From Bradyrhizobium sp. MOS003 (GTDB lineage: Bacteria > Pseudomonadota > Alphaproteobacteria > Rhizobiales > Xanthobacteraceae), in NCBI RefSeq assembly GCF_003020125.1, contig NZ_PYFW01000009.1, positions 1-64,000 of the forward strand: 64,000 nucleotides of DNA, written 5' to 3'. The translations under genes and the position numbers were made by a program. This document shows, in pieces, positions 42,548-50,715 of this stretch. The notes below the pieces were generated by a model, which ran no database searches, had not been told where the DNA came from, and was given only the letters and a program-made list of their open reading frames with translations. Each line of letters opens with the position of its first letter. Within the stretch, counting starts at the first letter, position 1.

Positions 42548-44744
42548 GGCCCGCCGCTCCGCCGCCGCACTCGAGGTCCGTGGGCTCGACGTCTATTACG
42601 GTCACTCCCACGCCCTGCAAGGCGTCGACCTCACGCTGGAAAGCGGCGTGTTCTCCGTCGTCGGCCGCAACGGCATGGGCAAGACCACGCTGTGCAAGGC
42701 CATCATGGGGCTGGTCGCCGTGAGCGGCGGCTCGATCCGGGTCCGCGGCGAGGACATCACGCGGCGGCCTCCCGCCCAGATCGCCCGGCTTGGCGTCGGC
42801 TATGTGCCGCAGGGACGCCGCCTGTGGCGCTCGCTCAGCGTCGACGAGCATCTGCGGCTGGCCGGCGGACTGCGGTCCGGCGCGTGGACCGTCGAGCGCA
42901 TCTACGACACCTTCCCCCGCCTTGCCGAGCGCAAGGACCATGGCGGCGGCCAGCTCTCCGGCGGCGAGCAGCAGATGCTGGCGATCTCGCGCGCGCTTCT
43001 CACCAATCCACAGCTGCTCATCATGGACGAGCCGACCGAAGGCCTCGCTCCCGTCATCGTGGCGCAGGTCGAGGAGATGCTGCTGCGGCTTGGCGAGGAC
43101 GGCGACATGTCCGTGCTCGTGATCGAGCAGAACATCGGCGTCGCCACCGCTGTCTCGCGCAACGTCGCGATCATGGTCAACGGCCGCATCAACCGCATCA
43201 TCGATTCCGCACGGCTCGCCGCCGACCGCGAGCTGCAGCAGCGCCTGCTCGGTGTCGGCCTTCACGCCGAACTCGAAGACGATATCGATATCTCCGCCCC
43301 CACGGCCGAGTCGAAACCAGCGCCGGCGCCACGCCGCGACGGACCGGTCCGCATCTACATCTCCAACCCGACGCTTCCGACGCGGTGGTCGCAACCGGTG
43401 CCGATCGCCCGCATCGAGGCCGCAGCGCGCACGCTCTCGACGCAGGTTGCGCGGCTCGACGACACCGCGCGGCGCAAGCGCGAACCGGTGGCGGCGCAGA
43501 CCGCCGGTCCGCCCGTCGTGCTGGTGGTCGGCACGCTCGACACCAAGGGTCTCGAGCTGCGCTTCATCCGCGACATCATCGCGGAAGGCGGCCTGCACAC
43601 GCGGCTGGTCGACGTCTCGACCAGCGGCAAGCATTCGTCTTGCGATGTCTCGGCGCAGGAGATCGCACTGAACCACGGCCGCGGCGGCTCCGCCGTATTC
43701 GGCCCGGACCGCGGCGCGGCCGTGACGGCGATGGCCGACGCGTTTGCCAGCTGGCTGCGGCGCCAGGGCAATGTCGCCGGCGTGATCTCGGCCGGCGGCT
43801 CGGGCGCCGCCTCGCTGGTTGCCCCCGGCATGCGCACACTTCCCATCGGCGTGCCCAAGCTGATCGTCTCCTCTGTCGCGTCCGGCGATGTCGGGCCTTA
43901 TGTCGGCCCCGCCGACATCACCATGATGTACTCCGTCACCGACGTGCAGGGGCTCAACTCGATCTCGCGCGCGGTGCTGGCCAACGGCGCCAATGCTCTC
44001 GCCGGCATGGTCAAGGCGCGGCTCGATCAGCGCGCGGCCCGCCCAGCTGCCGCCCTGCCTTCAGTGGGCATCACCATGTTCGGCGTGACGACGCCGGCGG
44101 TGCAGAAGATCGCCGCCGATTTGCGCGAGGATTTCGAATGCCTGGTCTTCCATGCCACCGGCGTCGGCGGCCGCTCCATGGAGAAACTCGTCGAGTCCGG
44201 CCAGCTCGCGGGCGTGATCGACCTCACCACCACGGAGGTCTGCGATCTCCTGATGGGCGGCGTGTTTCCCGCAACCAATGACCGCTTCGGCGCGATCATC
44301 CGCACGCGCGTCCCCTATATCGGCTCGGTCGGCGCACTCGACATGGTCAATTTCGGCGCGCCCGACACCATTCCCGAGCGCTACCGCGGCCGCAAATTCC
44401 ACGTCCACAATCCGCAGGTGACGTTGATGCGGACGACCGTGGAGGAAAACGAGCGCATCGGCCGCTGGATCGGCGAGCGGCTCAACCAGATGGACGGACC
44501 CGTGCGCTTCTTCCTCCCCGAGGGCGGCGTCTCCGCGCTCGATGCCCGCGGCCAGCCGTTCTGGGACCCCGATGCGGACGCCGCGCTGTTCCGCGCGCTG
44601 GAGCGGACCGTACGGCAGACCGGTCATCGCCAGCTCATTCGCACGCCGAAGAACATCAACGATCCCGACTTCGCCGCCGCCATCGTCAGTGCGTTCCGAA
44701 CTTTGTTCGGGCGACCCGGCGCGCGGCGGAGACTAGCGAGGTGA
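42540..44744 (+). CDS. LivF ATPase fused to a Tm-1-like (UPF0261) domain
   Basis: 734-residue fusion. Residues 1-240 are a complete LivF ATPase: Walker A GRNGMGKTT, signature LSGGEQQMLAISRAL, Walker B LLIMDEPTEGLAP. A linker (about 241-320) is rich in Ala, Pro and Arg. Residues about 322-734 are a Tm-1-like/UPF0261 domain, opening VVLVVGTLDTKGLELRFIRDII and containing the glycine-rich GVISAGGSGAASL. There is no stop or frame change between the parts. The following gene is the TIM barrel that usually accompanies UPF0261. How a nucleotide-binding Tm-1 domain would act inside a transporter is unknown. Confidence 0.9.
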   Translation: MNEARRSAAALEVRGLDVYYGHSHALQGVDLTLESGVFSVVGRNGMGKTTLCKAIMGLVAVSGGSIRVRGEDITRRPPAQIARLGVGYVPQGRRLWRSLSVDEHLRLAGGLRSGAWTVERIYDTFPRLAERKDHGGGQLSGGEQQMLAISRALLTNPQLLIMDEPTEGLAPVIVAQVEEMLLRLGEDGDMSVLVIEQNIGVATAVSRNVAIMVNGRINRIIDSARLAADRELQQRLLGVGLHAELEDDIDISAPTAESKPAPAPRRDGPVRIYISNPTLPTRWSQPVPIARIEAAARTLSTQVARLDDTARRKREPVAAQTAGPPVVLVVGTLDTKGLELRFIRDIIAEGGLHTRLVDVSTSGKHSSCDVSAQEIALNHGRGGSAVFGPDRGAAVTAMADAFASWLRRQGNVAGVISAGGSGAASLVAPGMRTLPIGVPKLIVSSVASGDVGPYVGPADITMMYSVTDVQGLNSISRAVLANGANALAGMVKARLDQRAARPAAALPSVGITMFGVTTPAVQKIAADLREDFECLVFHATGVGGRSMEKLVESGQLAGVIDLTTTEVCDLLMGGVFPATNDRFGAIIRTRVPYIGSVGALDMVNFGAPDTIPERYRGRKFHVHNPQVTLMRTTVEENERIGRWIGERLNQMDGPVRFFLPEGGVSALDARGQPFWDPDADAALFRALERTVRQTGHRQLIRTPKNINDPDFAAAIVSAFRTLFGRPGARRRLAR

Positions 44745-44747
44745 GAG

Positions 44748-45581
44748 ATGGCCAGGTTTGAACGCTCAGCACTGCTGAAGAGATTTCGCGAGATGGCGAA
44801 GCGCGGCGAGCCGATCGTCGGCGGCGGCGCCGGCACGGGGCTATCGGCCAAATGCGAGGAGGCCGGCGGCGTCGATCTCATCGTGATCTACAATTCCGGC
44901 CGCTACCGCATGGCCGGCCGCGGCTCGCTCGCTGGCCTGATGGCTTACGGCGATGCCAACGCAATCGTGCTGGAAATGGCCGGCGAAGTGCTGCCCGTCG
45001 TCACGAGGACGCCGGTGCTTGCAGGGGTCAACGGCACGGATCCGTTCCGCGACATGGACGTCTTCCTCGACCAGCTGAAGGCGCTCGGTTTCGCCGGCGT
45101 CCAGAACTTTCCGACCGTCGGCCTGATCGACGGCACCTTCCGCGCCAATCTCGAAGAGACCGGCATGTCCTATGCGCTCGAGATCGACATGATCGCGAAG
45201 GCGCACGACAAGGACATGCTGACGACGCCCTATGTGTTCAGCGAAAAGGAGGCCGCTGCGATGGCGATCGCCGGCGCCGACATCGTCGTCTGCCACATGG
45301 GGCTGACGACCGGCGGCTCGATCGGCGCGCAGACGGCACCAAAGCTGAAGGACTGCCCGGCGCGGATCGACACCTGGGCCTCGGCAGCACTCAGCGTCAA
45401 TCCTGACATCCTGGTGCTGGCGCATGGCGGCCCGATCGCGGATCCCGCCGACGCCGATTTCATCATGAAGAATACCCGCCATTGCCACGGCTTCTACGGC
45501 GCCTCCTCGATGGAACGGCTGCCGGTGGAACGGGCGCTGACGGAACAGGTGCGTCAATTCAAGGCGATCGGCGCGCGATAA
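44748..45581 (+). CDS. Phosphoenolpyruvate-hydrolase-like TIM-barrel protein
   Basis: 277-residue TIM barrel of the family annotated as PEP hydrolase-like/TIM-barrel signal-transduction protein. Characteristic: PIVGGGAGTGLSAKCEEAGGVDLIVIYNSGRYRMAGRGSLAGL, then VLAGVNGTDPF and GVQNFPTVGLIDG. It starts 4 nt after the LivF-Tm-1 gene. In the plant Tm-1 protein, homologues of these two domains are covalently joined; here they are neighbours. The reaction has not been firmly established, to my knowledge. Confidence 0.87.
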   Translation: MARFERSALLKRFREMAKRGEPIVGGGAGTGLSAKCEEAGGVDLIVIYNSGRYRMAGRGSLAGLMAYGDANAIVLEMAGEVLPVVTRTPVLAGVNGTDPFRDMDVFLDQLKALGFAGVQNFPTVGLIDGTFRANLEETGMSYALEIDMIAKAHDKDMLTTPYVFSEKEAAAMAIAGADIVVCHMGLTTGGSIGAQTAPKLKDCPARIDTWASAALSVNPDILVLAHGGPIADPADADFIMKNTRHCHGFYGASSMERLPVERALTEQVRQFKAIGAR

Positions 45582-45607
45582 CGCCTGAGGGTACGAGGGA
45601 GGAAAAG

Positions 45608-48511
45608 ATGTCGGGCAATCTGGTCGGTGAATTGATCCTCTGGCTGATCGTCGCGGTCGTCGTGATCGTGGTCGGCGTCTACATCGTGAATTGGCTCTAT
45701 CACCGCTCCTCCAAGGAGACTTCGTTCGTCCGCACCGGTTTCCTCGGCGAGCGCGTGGTGATCAATGGCGGCGCCTTCGTGATGCCGTTCATCCACGATT
45801 ACACGCCGGTCAACATGAACGTGCTGCCGATGGGCATCGTGCGTTCCAAGCAGGATGCCGTGATCACCCGCGACCGCATGCGCGTCGACATCGAGGCCGA
45901 CTTCTACGTCCGCGTGCAGGCGACCCGCGAGGCCGTGTCGATCGCAGCCGCCACGCTCGGCCGCCGCACCATGGAGCCCGAGCAGCTCCACGCCCTCCTG
46001 GCCGGCAAGTTCATCTCGGCGATCCGCTCGGTTGCTTCCGAAATGACGCTGGAGCAGATGCACGAGCAGCGTGGCGAGTATGTCGCCCGCCTCAAGGCCA
46101 ACGCGACGGAGGCCCTCGCCCAAAACGGTCTCGAACTGGAATCGGTCGCCATCACCGATCTCGACCAGACCGACCTCGAATTCTTCAACCCCTCGAACCG
46201 CTTCGACGCCGAAGGCCTGACCCAACTGATGCAGGACATCGAGGCCAAGCGGAAGCTGCGCAACGACATCGAGCAGGACTCGATGATCAGGATCCGCACC
46301 CGGAATCTGGAAGCCGAGCGGCAGGCGCTGGAGATCGAGCGCGAGAGCGAGACCGCGCGCCTGGAGCAGGAACGCGACATCGAGATGCGGCGCGCGCTCC
46401 AGCGTACGGAAGTCGCCCGCGAGCGGGCGCTGCGCGAGACCGAGGCCGAACAGGCGCAGATCTCCGCGCGCGAGACCATCGAGCGCGCCCGCATCGCCAA
46501 TGACCAGGCGATCGCGGAGGCCCGCATCGCCTCCGAACGCGAGACCCGCCAGAAGGAGATCGAGCGGACCCGCACCATCGAGGAAAAGGAGCTGCTGGCG
46601 CGCGAGGAGATCGAGAAGACCCGGATCGCCAACCAGCGCTCGATCGACACCACGCGGATCGCCTCCGAGCGCGAGGTGCGCCAGCGCGAGATCGAGCGGA
46701 TGCGCACGGTCGAGGAAGCCGAGATCGCCGCGCGCGAGGCGGTTGAAAAGGCCAGGATCCAGCAGGATCGCGTCATCACCGATGCCCGCATCGCCAACGA
46801 GGAGGAGACGCGCCGCCGCGAGATCGAGCGCACCCGCGCCGTCGACGAGGCCGAGATCGCCGCGCGCGAGGCGACCGAGAAGGCCCGCATCGCCCAGACG
46901 CTGATCGTCAATGTCGAGCGCATCTCCTCGGACGAAAGGACCCGCGCGCTGGAGATCCAGCAGGTCCGCACCATCCAGGAGGCCGAGATCGACGCGCAGC
47001 GCGCGGTGGAGGCCGCCCGCATCGCCCGCGAGCGGACGCTCTCCGCGGAGCGCATCGCCGCCGAGCAGAGCACGCGGCAGCTGGAGATCGAGCGCAACCA
47101 GGCGCTCGACGTCGCCGGCATCGCCGCGCGCGAGACCACGGAAGCCTCACGCATTGCCCAGGAGGAGCGCGTGCGCTCGCTGGAGATCGCCCGCAACCGC
47201 GCCGTCGAGGAGGCCGACATCGCCTCCCGCGAGGCGATCGAGGCGGCCCGCATCGCCCAGGAGAAGGCCGTTGCGGCCGAGCGCATCCAGGCCGAGCGCG
47301 ACACCCGCTCGCTCGAGATCGAGCGCACCGGCGTGCTGGAGGCGGCCGAGCTGAAGCGGCGCGACGCCATCGAGCGCCAGCGCATCACCGTCGATCTGGC
47401 GCTGGAGGCCGAACGCATCAATTCCTCCAAGAAGCGCGAGGTGCTCAATATCGAGCAGAAGAAGGCGATCGAGATCGCCGATGAAGACCGCGTCATCGCG
47501 CTGTCGACCAAGAAGTCCGAGCGGATCGATGCCGACCGCCAGGTTCGGCAGGCCGAGATCGTGGCGCGCAAGGAGGTCGAGACCACCGACGTCTCGCGCG
47601 AACAGGCGCTGGAGGCGGCCCGCATCGAGCGCCGCCGTTCGATCGAGCAGCTAGAGGTCGCCCGCGTGCAATCCTTGCAAGAGGCCGAGATCGCCTCACG
47701 CGAGGAGGTCGAACGCGCGCGGATCGCATCCGATCGGGGCCTCGACGAGGCCCGCGTCGGCCGCGAGCGCGAGCTGCGCAAGCTCGAGGTCAATCGCGAA
47801 AAGGAGGTCGAGACCGTCCTGATGGAGAAGGCGATTGCGATCCACACGAAATCCCTGGAAGAGTCCGCCGCCAAGGCGTCGGCCGAGGAAGCGCGGATGC
47901 GCGCGACCGAAGCCACCGAGCGCGTCGTCACCGCGCGCGAGAGCGAGATCGCCAAGCGGCGCAAGACGGTCGAGGTGCTGCTGGCGGAGAAGCAGGCCGA
48001 GGAAACCCGGATCGCAGCCGAGGCCGAGCGCGTGCGCGCCACCGTCGAGGCCGAGGCGCAGCGGATGCTCAACGAAGCCGAGAACGTGCTGACCGATCAA
48101 GCCCGCTATTCGCTGTTCCGCCGCAAGCTGCTCGACCGGATCGAGGGTATCGTGCGCGAGAGCGTCAAGCCGATGGAGAAGATCGAGGGCATCCGCATCC
48201 TCCAGGTCGACGGCCTCAACGGCAACGGGAATGGCGGCAATGGCGGCCGCAGTGCCACCGACGAGGTCATCGATTCGGCCCTGCGCTATCGCGTCCAGGC
48301 GCCGCTGATCGATTCGATCCTCGCCGACATCGGCGTCGAAGGCGGCAGCCTCTCCAAGATGCCGGGCCTGATCCGCGAAGCGCGCGACATGCAGGGCATC
48401 AAGGAAGCCGCGCGCAAGGGCGGCGGCGGTGGCGGCGACAAGCCGGCAGCCTCGCCAGCCCCCTCGGCCGAAGGTGGCGAGCCGCCGGCCGGGCCCAAGA
48501 AGAAGAGCTGA
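45608..48511 (+). CDS. Giant SPFH/flotillin-like protein with hendecad coiled coil
   Basis: 967 residues. One N-terminal transmembrane helix (about 8-30), an SPFH/Band-7 domain (about 38-195: FVRTGFLGERVVINGGAFVMPF ... NGLELESVAITDLDQTDLEFF), then a charged coiled coil of roughly 640 residues. The coil is built from 11-residue units such as EIAAREAVEKA; four units make a 44-residue repeat, visible in DNA as 132-bp steps at 46556, 46688, 46820, 46952 and 47084, then a 99-bp step to 47183 and 132 bp to 47315. A Gly/Asn-rich stretch and a Pro/Lys tail end the protein. ATG 45608 follows GGGAGGAAAAG. Probably a membrane scaffold. Confidence 0.9.
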   Translation: MSGNLVGELILWLIVAVVVIVVGVYIVNWLYHRSSKETSFVRTGFLGERVVINGGAFVMPFIHDYTPVNMNVLPMGIVRSKQDAVITRDRMRVDIEADFYVRVQATREAVSIAAATLGRRTMEPEQLHALLAGKFISAIRSVASEMTLEQMHEQRGEYVARLKANATEALAQNGLELESVAITDLDQTDLEFFNPSNRFDAEGLTQLMQDIEAKRKLRNDIEQDSMIRIRTRNLEAERQALEIERESETARLEQERDIEMRRALQRTEVARERALRETEAEQAQISARETIERARIANDQAIAEARIASERETRQKEIERTRTIEEKELLAREEIEKTRIANQRSIDTTRIASEREVRQREIERMRTVEEAEIAAREAVEKARIQQDRVITDARIANEEETRRREIERTRAVDEAEIAAREATEKARIAQTLIVNVERISSDERTRALEIQQVRTIQEAEIDAQRAVEAARIARERTLSAERIAAEQSTRQLEIERNQALDVAGIAARETTEASRIAQEERVRSLEIARNRAVEEADIASREAIEAARIAQEKAVAAERIQAERDTRSLEIERTGVLEAAELKRRDAIERQRITVDLALEAERINSSKKREVLNIEQKKAIEIADEDRVIALSTKKSERIDADRQVRQAEIVARKEVETTDVSREQALEAARIERRRSIEQLEVARVQSLQEAEIASREEVERARIASDRGLDEARVGRERELRKLEVNREKEVETVLMEKAIAIHTKSLEESAAKASAEEARMRATEATERVVTARESEIAKRRKTVEVLLAEKQAEETRIAAEAERVRATVEAEAQRMLNEAENVLTDQARYSLFRRKLLDRIEGIVRESVKPMEKIEGIRILQVDGLNGNGNGGNGGRSATDEVIDSALRYRVQAPLIDSILADIGVEGGSLSKMPGLIREARDMQGIKEAARKGGGGGGDKPAASPAPSAEGGEPPAGPKKKS

Positions 48512-48520
48512 GGTCGCACC

Positions 48521-48958
48521 ATGGCTCGCGTCTACGTCTCCACCGTCGTCAATGCCCGCAACGACCGCGTCTGGGCGCGGGTCCGCGATTTCAACGGCCT
48601 GCCGAACTGGCATCCGGCGATCGCCGAAAGCCGCATCGAGGGCGGCGAGCCTTCGGACAAGATCGGTTGTGTGCGGGATTTTCGCCTGCGAAACGGCGAT
48701 CGCATCCGCGAAAAGCTGCTTGGCCTCTCCGACTACGACATGTTCTGCACCTATTCGATCCTGGAATCTCCGATGGGTGTCGAGAACTACGTCGCAACGC
48801 TACGGCTGACACCCGTCACCGACGGCGACCAGACCTTCATGGAATGGACCGCCGAATTCGACTGCGCGCCGGAGCGCGAGGCCGAGCTCGTCGGCAACAT
48901 CGGCGGCGGCGTATTCCAGGGCGGGTTCGATGCGCTCAAGCGCGTGTTCGGAGGCTAG
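48521..48958 (+). CDS. SRPBCC-family protein 1 (polyketide cyclase/CoxG-like fold)
   Basis: 145-residue START/Bet-v-1-like protein. Begins MARVYVSTVVNARNDRVWARVRDFNGLPNWHPAIA, the usual SRPBCC opening, and ends GGVFQGGFDALKRVFGG. No catalytic motif can be assigned. CoxG, an SRPBCC protein, accompanies CO-dehydrogenase-type operons and is thought to help membrane attachment; a similar role is plausible here. A paralogue follows 2 nt later. Confidence 0.85.
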   Translation: MARVYVSTVVNARNDRVWARVRDFNGLPNWHPAIAESRIEGGEPSDKIGCVRDFRLRNGDRIREKLLGLSDYDMFCTYSILESPMGVENYVATLRLTPVTDGDQTFMEWTAEFDCAPEREAELVGNIGGGVFQGGFDALKRVFGG

Positions 48959-48960
48959 CC

Positions 48961-49404
48961 GTGCCGCATGTCGTCAAGAGCACGATCTTGGACGCACCGA
49001 CCGAACTGGTGTGGACCATGCTGCGCGATTTCAACGGGCACGATCGCTGGCACCCGGTCGTCGCGACGTCCTCGATCGAGCGCGCGCAGTCCTCCGACAA
49101 GATCGGCTGCATCAGGCGGTTCAAGCTCAACGACGGCTCCGAGCTGCGCGAGCAGTTACTGGCGCTGTCGGACCTTGAACAGTCCTTCAGCTATTGCCTG
49201 CTCGATACGCCGATGCCGATGTTCAACTACGTCGCCCATGTCCGGCTGCTGCCGGTCACCGACGGCGACCGCACCTTCTGGCACTGGGAGTCGCGCTTCA
49301 CCACCAGGCCGGAAGATCGCGACCGCATCACGCATATGGTGGCCGAAGACATTTATCAGGCGGGGTTCGAGGCGATCCGCCGCCATCTGAAGGAGGCCGC
49401 ATAA
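48961..49404 (+). CDS. SRPBCC-family protein 2
   Basis: 147-residue paralogue of the preceding protein; FNG..RWHPVVATSSIE and SDKIGCIRRFKLNDGSELREQLLALSD align with its neighbour at the same positions. GTG start 48961 follows GGAGG and lies 2 nt after the previous stop. The tandem arrangement suggests local duplication with division of roles, for example two chain-specific partners of the molybdenum enzyme that follows. Inference only. Confidence 0.84.
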   Translation: MPHVVKSTILDAPTELVWTMLRDFNGHDRWHPVVATSSIERAQSSDKIGCIRRFKLNDGSELREQLLALSDLEQSFSYCLLDTPMPMFNYVAHVRLLPVTDGDRTFWHWESRFTTRPEDRDRITHMVAEDIYQAGFEAIRRHLKEAA

Positions 49405-49406
49405 TC

Positions 49407-50225
49407 ATGGCCGTGACAGTGAAGACGTATGCAAGCGTGAGCGAGGCGGCCGGCGCGCTGTCCTCTGACCGCAGCGCGCGCTATCTCGGCGGCGGCACGC
49501 TGGTGATGCGCGCGCTGAACGAGGGCGATGTTGCGATCGCGACCGTCATCCGCGCCCAGGACCAGGCGCTGACCCGGATCGACGCCTCCGGCCCGCGCGT
49601 CACGCTCGGCGCCGGCGTTACCTTCGCGCGCGTCCTTGCCGAGCGCGACCTCGCCTTCCTGCACGCGCCCGCCCGCTCGATCGGCGGTCCCGCCGTCCGC
49701 AACATGGGCACGGTCGGCGGCAATCTCTTCGCACCCAGTCCCTATGGCGATTTCACCGTGGCGCTGCTGGCACTCGATGCCACCGTCGCGGTCGCGGGCG
49801 GCTTTGGCTCACGCGACATCCCGATCGAAGAGTTTCTGCAGGCGCGCGACCGGCAGGCTGGAACCTTGGTGCTGTCGGTCTCCTGCACCCGGCCGGCGAG
49901 CAGCGAGGCATTCCGCTATCGCAAGATCGCCCGCATCAAGCCGAAGGGCGGCTCGGTCGTCACGCTGGCGGCGCATCTGCCGATCAGTGGCGGCCGGATT
50001 GCGGGCGCCCGGATCGCGCTGGGATCGATGGCGCCGACCCAGATCCGCGCCCGTGCCGCCGAGCGTGCGCTCGAGGGCCGCTCGCTGGATGCCACGACCA
50101 TTGCGGCGGCCGCATCCGCCGCAGCCGAGGGAACATCGCCATCGGACAACGCGCTCGGCAGCGCCTGGTATCGCCGCGAGATCGTCGGCGTCTATCTGCG
50201 ACGCCTGCTGTCGGGACAGGAATAG
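49407..50225 (+). CDS. FAD-binding subunit of a molybdenum hydroxylase (CoxM-like)
   Basis: 272-residue medium subunit. FAD motifs are visible: RYLGGGTLVMRALNEG near the N-terminus and ARSIGGPAVRNMGTVGGNLFAPSPYGDF, which correspond to the two pyrophosphate-binding loops of the CO-dehydrogenase flavoprotein family. The C-terminal CO_deh_flav_C domain follows. ATG 49407 follows AAGGAGG. Carries electrons from the 2Fe-2S subunit to an acceptor. Confidence 0.9.
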   Translation: MAVTVKTYASVSEAAGALSSDRSARYLGGGTLVMRALNEGDVAIATVIRAQDQALTRIDASGPRVTLGAGVTFARVLAERDLAFLHAPARSIGGPAVRNMGTVGGNLFAPSPYGDFTVALLALDATVAVAGGFGSRDIPIEEFLQARDRQAGTLVLSVSCTRPASSEAFRYRKIARIKPKGGSVVTLAAHLPISGGRIAGARIALGSMAPTQIRARAAERALEGRSLDATTIAAAASAAAEGTSPSDNALGSAWYRREIVGVYLRRLLSGQE

Positions 50226-50230
50226 AGCCC

Positions 50231-50707
50231 ATGTCCAAGATCCCCCTGCAATTTCGTCACAACGGCCGCGACGTCGCGATTTTTGTCGATGGCGGCACCA
50301 ACCTGCTGGTCGCGCTCCGCGAGCTGATCGGCGACATGACGCCGAAATTCGGCTGCGGCCAGGGCGGCTGCGGCACCTGCAGCGTTCTGATCGACGGCGA
50401 GCTTCATCTCTCCTGCCTGACGCTGGCGGAGACCGTGGGCGGTCGTTCGATCGAGACGCTCGACGGCATGAAGCAGGGCCCGAATTTGCACCCGCTGCAG
50501 CGCGCCTTCGCCGACCATTTCGCGGCCCAGTGCGGCTATTGCACGCCAGGAATGCTGATGGCGGCAAAAGCGCTGCTCGACCGCAATCCCTCGCCGAGCC
50601 GCGACGAAGTCGTCGAGGCCATCTCCGGCAATATCTGCCGCTGCACCGGCTACGAGCCGATCATCAACGCCATCCTGGCCGCCGCCGGCGGCCGGGTCAG
50701 CGCCTGA
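50231..50707 (+). CDS. 2Fe-2S subunit of a molybdenum hydroxylase (CoxS-like)
   Basis: 158-residue small subunit with both clusters complete: CGQGGCGTC plus a downstream Cys in HLSCLTL for the plant-type cluster, and CGYCTPGM with CRCTGY for the C-terminal cluster. Located between the FAD and molybdopterin subunits, in the usual operon order M-S-L. Cytoplasmic: no signal peptide. Confidence 0.93.
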   Translation: MSKIPLQFRHNGRDVAIFVDGGTNLLVALRELIGDMTPKFGCGQGGCGTCSVLIDGELHLSCLTLAETVGGRSIETLDGMKQGPNLHPLQRAFADHFAAQCGYCTPGMLMAAKALLDRNPSPSRDEVVEAISGNICRCTGYEPIINAILAAAGGRVSA

Positions 50708-50715
50708 GGTCAACC

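Noticed and set aside
46556..47450. CRISPR-like or satellite array, because of 132-bp periodic DNA
   Set aside because: The periodicity is in frame with a coding sequence and reflects 44-residue (4 x 11) protein repeats; there are no spacers.
45904..48072. A 722-codon minus-strand Ser/Arg-rich open frame
   Set aside because: It is the antisense of the repeated coiled-coil gene; its Ser/Arg repeats simply mirror the Glu/Ala/Arg codons.
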